Positions 15,437 through 15,682 of a stretch of 15,682 nt of DNA are shown in pieces; positions within the stretch are counted from its first letter, which is position 1; every line of letters starts with the position of its first letter. The stretch covers positions 1-15,682 of the forward strand of contig DASQAZ010000139.1 of the NCBI GenBank assembly GCA_035635475.1. Direction: 5' to 3'. The DNA is from VBOC01 sp035635475. GTDB lineage: Bacteria; Bacteroidota; Ignavibacteria; UBA10030; SZUA-254. The notes beneath the pieces are model-generated. The model saw only the letters and a program-made list of their open reading frames with translations, searched no databases and was not told the DNA's origin. The position numbers and the translations under genes were made by a program.

Positions 15437-15682
15437 CTAATCAGGCTCAGGTTCTTCAACGGCATTGAATCTGAACTTCCTTAGTTTCGAGACCAAGTCT
15501 GCATCGCTTGCTTCGGCGAGCACGGGATCATGACGATACAGTAATCGTCGACAATGAAGTCACGGAATGACAAAACTTGTCCGAGCCACCACAGCACTCA
15601 ATGACGTGGGAATATCATCTTGGCTCTTATCCAGATACATGATACCGTTGCCCACCACTGCGCCGTAAGCTGCTACATACAC
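15437..15682 (-). pseudogene. Possible 3' end of an unrecognised gene with an in-frame TGA, cut by the right edge
   Basis: One minus-strand frame runs from the right edge for 40 codons (including AAYGAVVGNGIMYLDKSQDD) to TGA at 15560-15562. It then continues in the same frame for 40 protein-like codons (such as DPVLAEASDADLVSKLRKF) to TAG at 15437-15439. Both halves look coding in composition. Either the gene ends at the TGA, or a nonsense change or a frameshift broke it. I do not recognise the family, and chance openness cannot be excluded over so short a stretch. Confidence 0.3.

Overview
The window looks like part of a chromosome from an uncultured member of the FCB group (Bacteroidota, Ignavibacteriota, Calditrichota and relatives). 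The main evidence is a large exported protein ending in a type IX secretion (T9SS) sorting domain of the YPNPFNPTT type. Promoter-like sites that fit both the sigma70 pattern and the Bacteroidota TAnnTTTG pattern agree with this. The housekeeping part is GC-rich; the right end is visibly more AT-rich. No rRNA, tRNA, CRISPR array or transposase gene was seen.

Layout, left to right. (1) 1-2091, minus strand: tetrapyrrole genes hemB then hemL. hemL runs off the left edge and appears to start at a CTG overlapping the hemB stop. (2) 2165-6722: a 1376-residue mosaic T9SS surface protein on the minus strand, bracketed by two inverted copies of a 44-bp repeat. (3) 6751-12448, minus strand: a tight five-gene run transcribed in the order citrate synthase, TerC/Alx-type membrane protein, alpha/beta hydrolase, APC amino-acid permease, MGDG-synthase-like glycosyltransferase. 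Junctions are a few bases to about 70 bases, so this is probably one operon. (4) 12621-13298, plus strand: a VapBC-type toxin-antitoxin pair (AbrB-fold antitoxin, PIN-domain toxin) with a well-formed promoter. (5) 13371-15326, minus strand: a small accessory cassette, consisting of a membrane-anchored TlpA/DsbE-like redoxin, a 72-residue exported peptide with ten cysteines, and a predicted lipoprotein of unknown family. It is bracketed by two direct copies of a 26-bp hairpin-forming repeat. (6) 15437-15682: the end of an unrecognised reading frame with an in-frame TGA, cut by the right edge.

The most promising candidate for something undescribed is cassette (5). A periplasmic thiol-disulfide protein sits directly upstream of a tiny ten-cysteine secreted peptide, which suggests a dedicated maturation partner and substrate. 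Second is the T9SS protein, apparently a cargo gene placed between inverted repeats. Functions for both are inferred from sequence features and context only.
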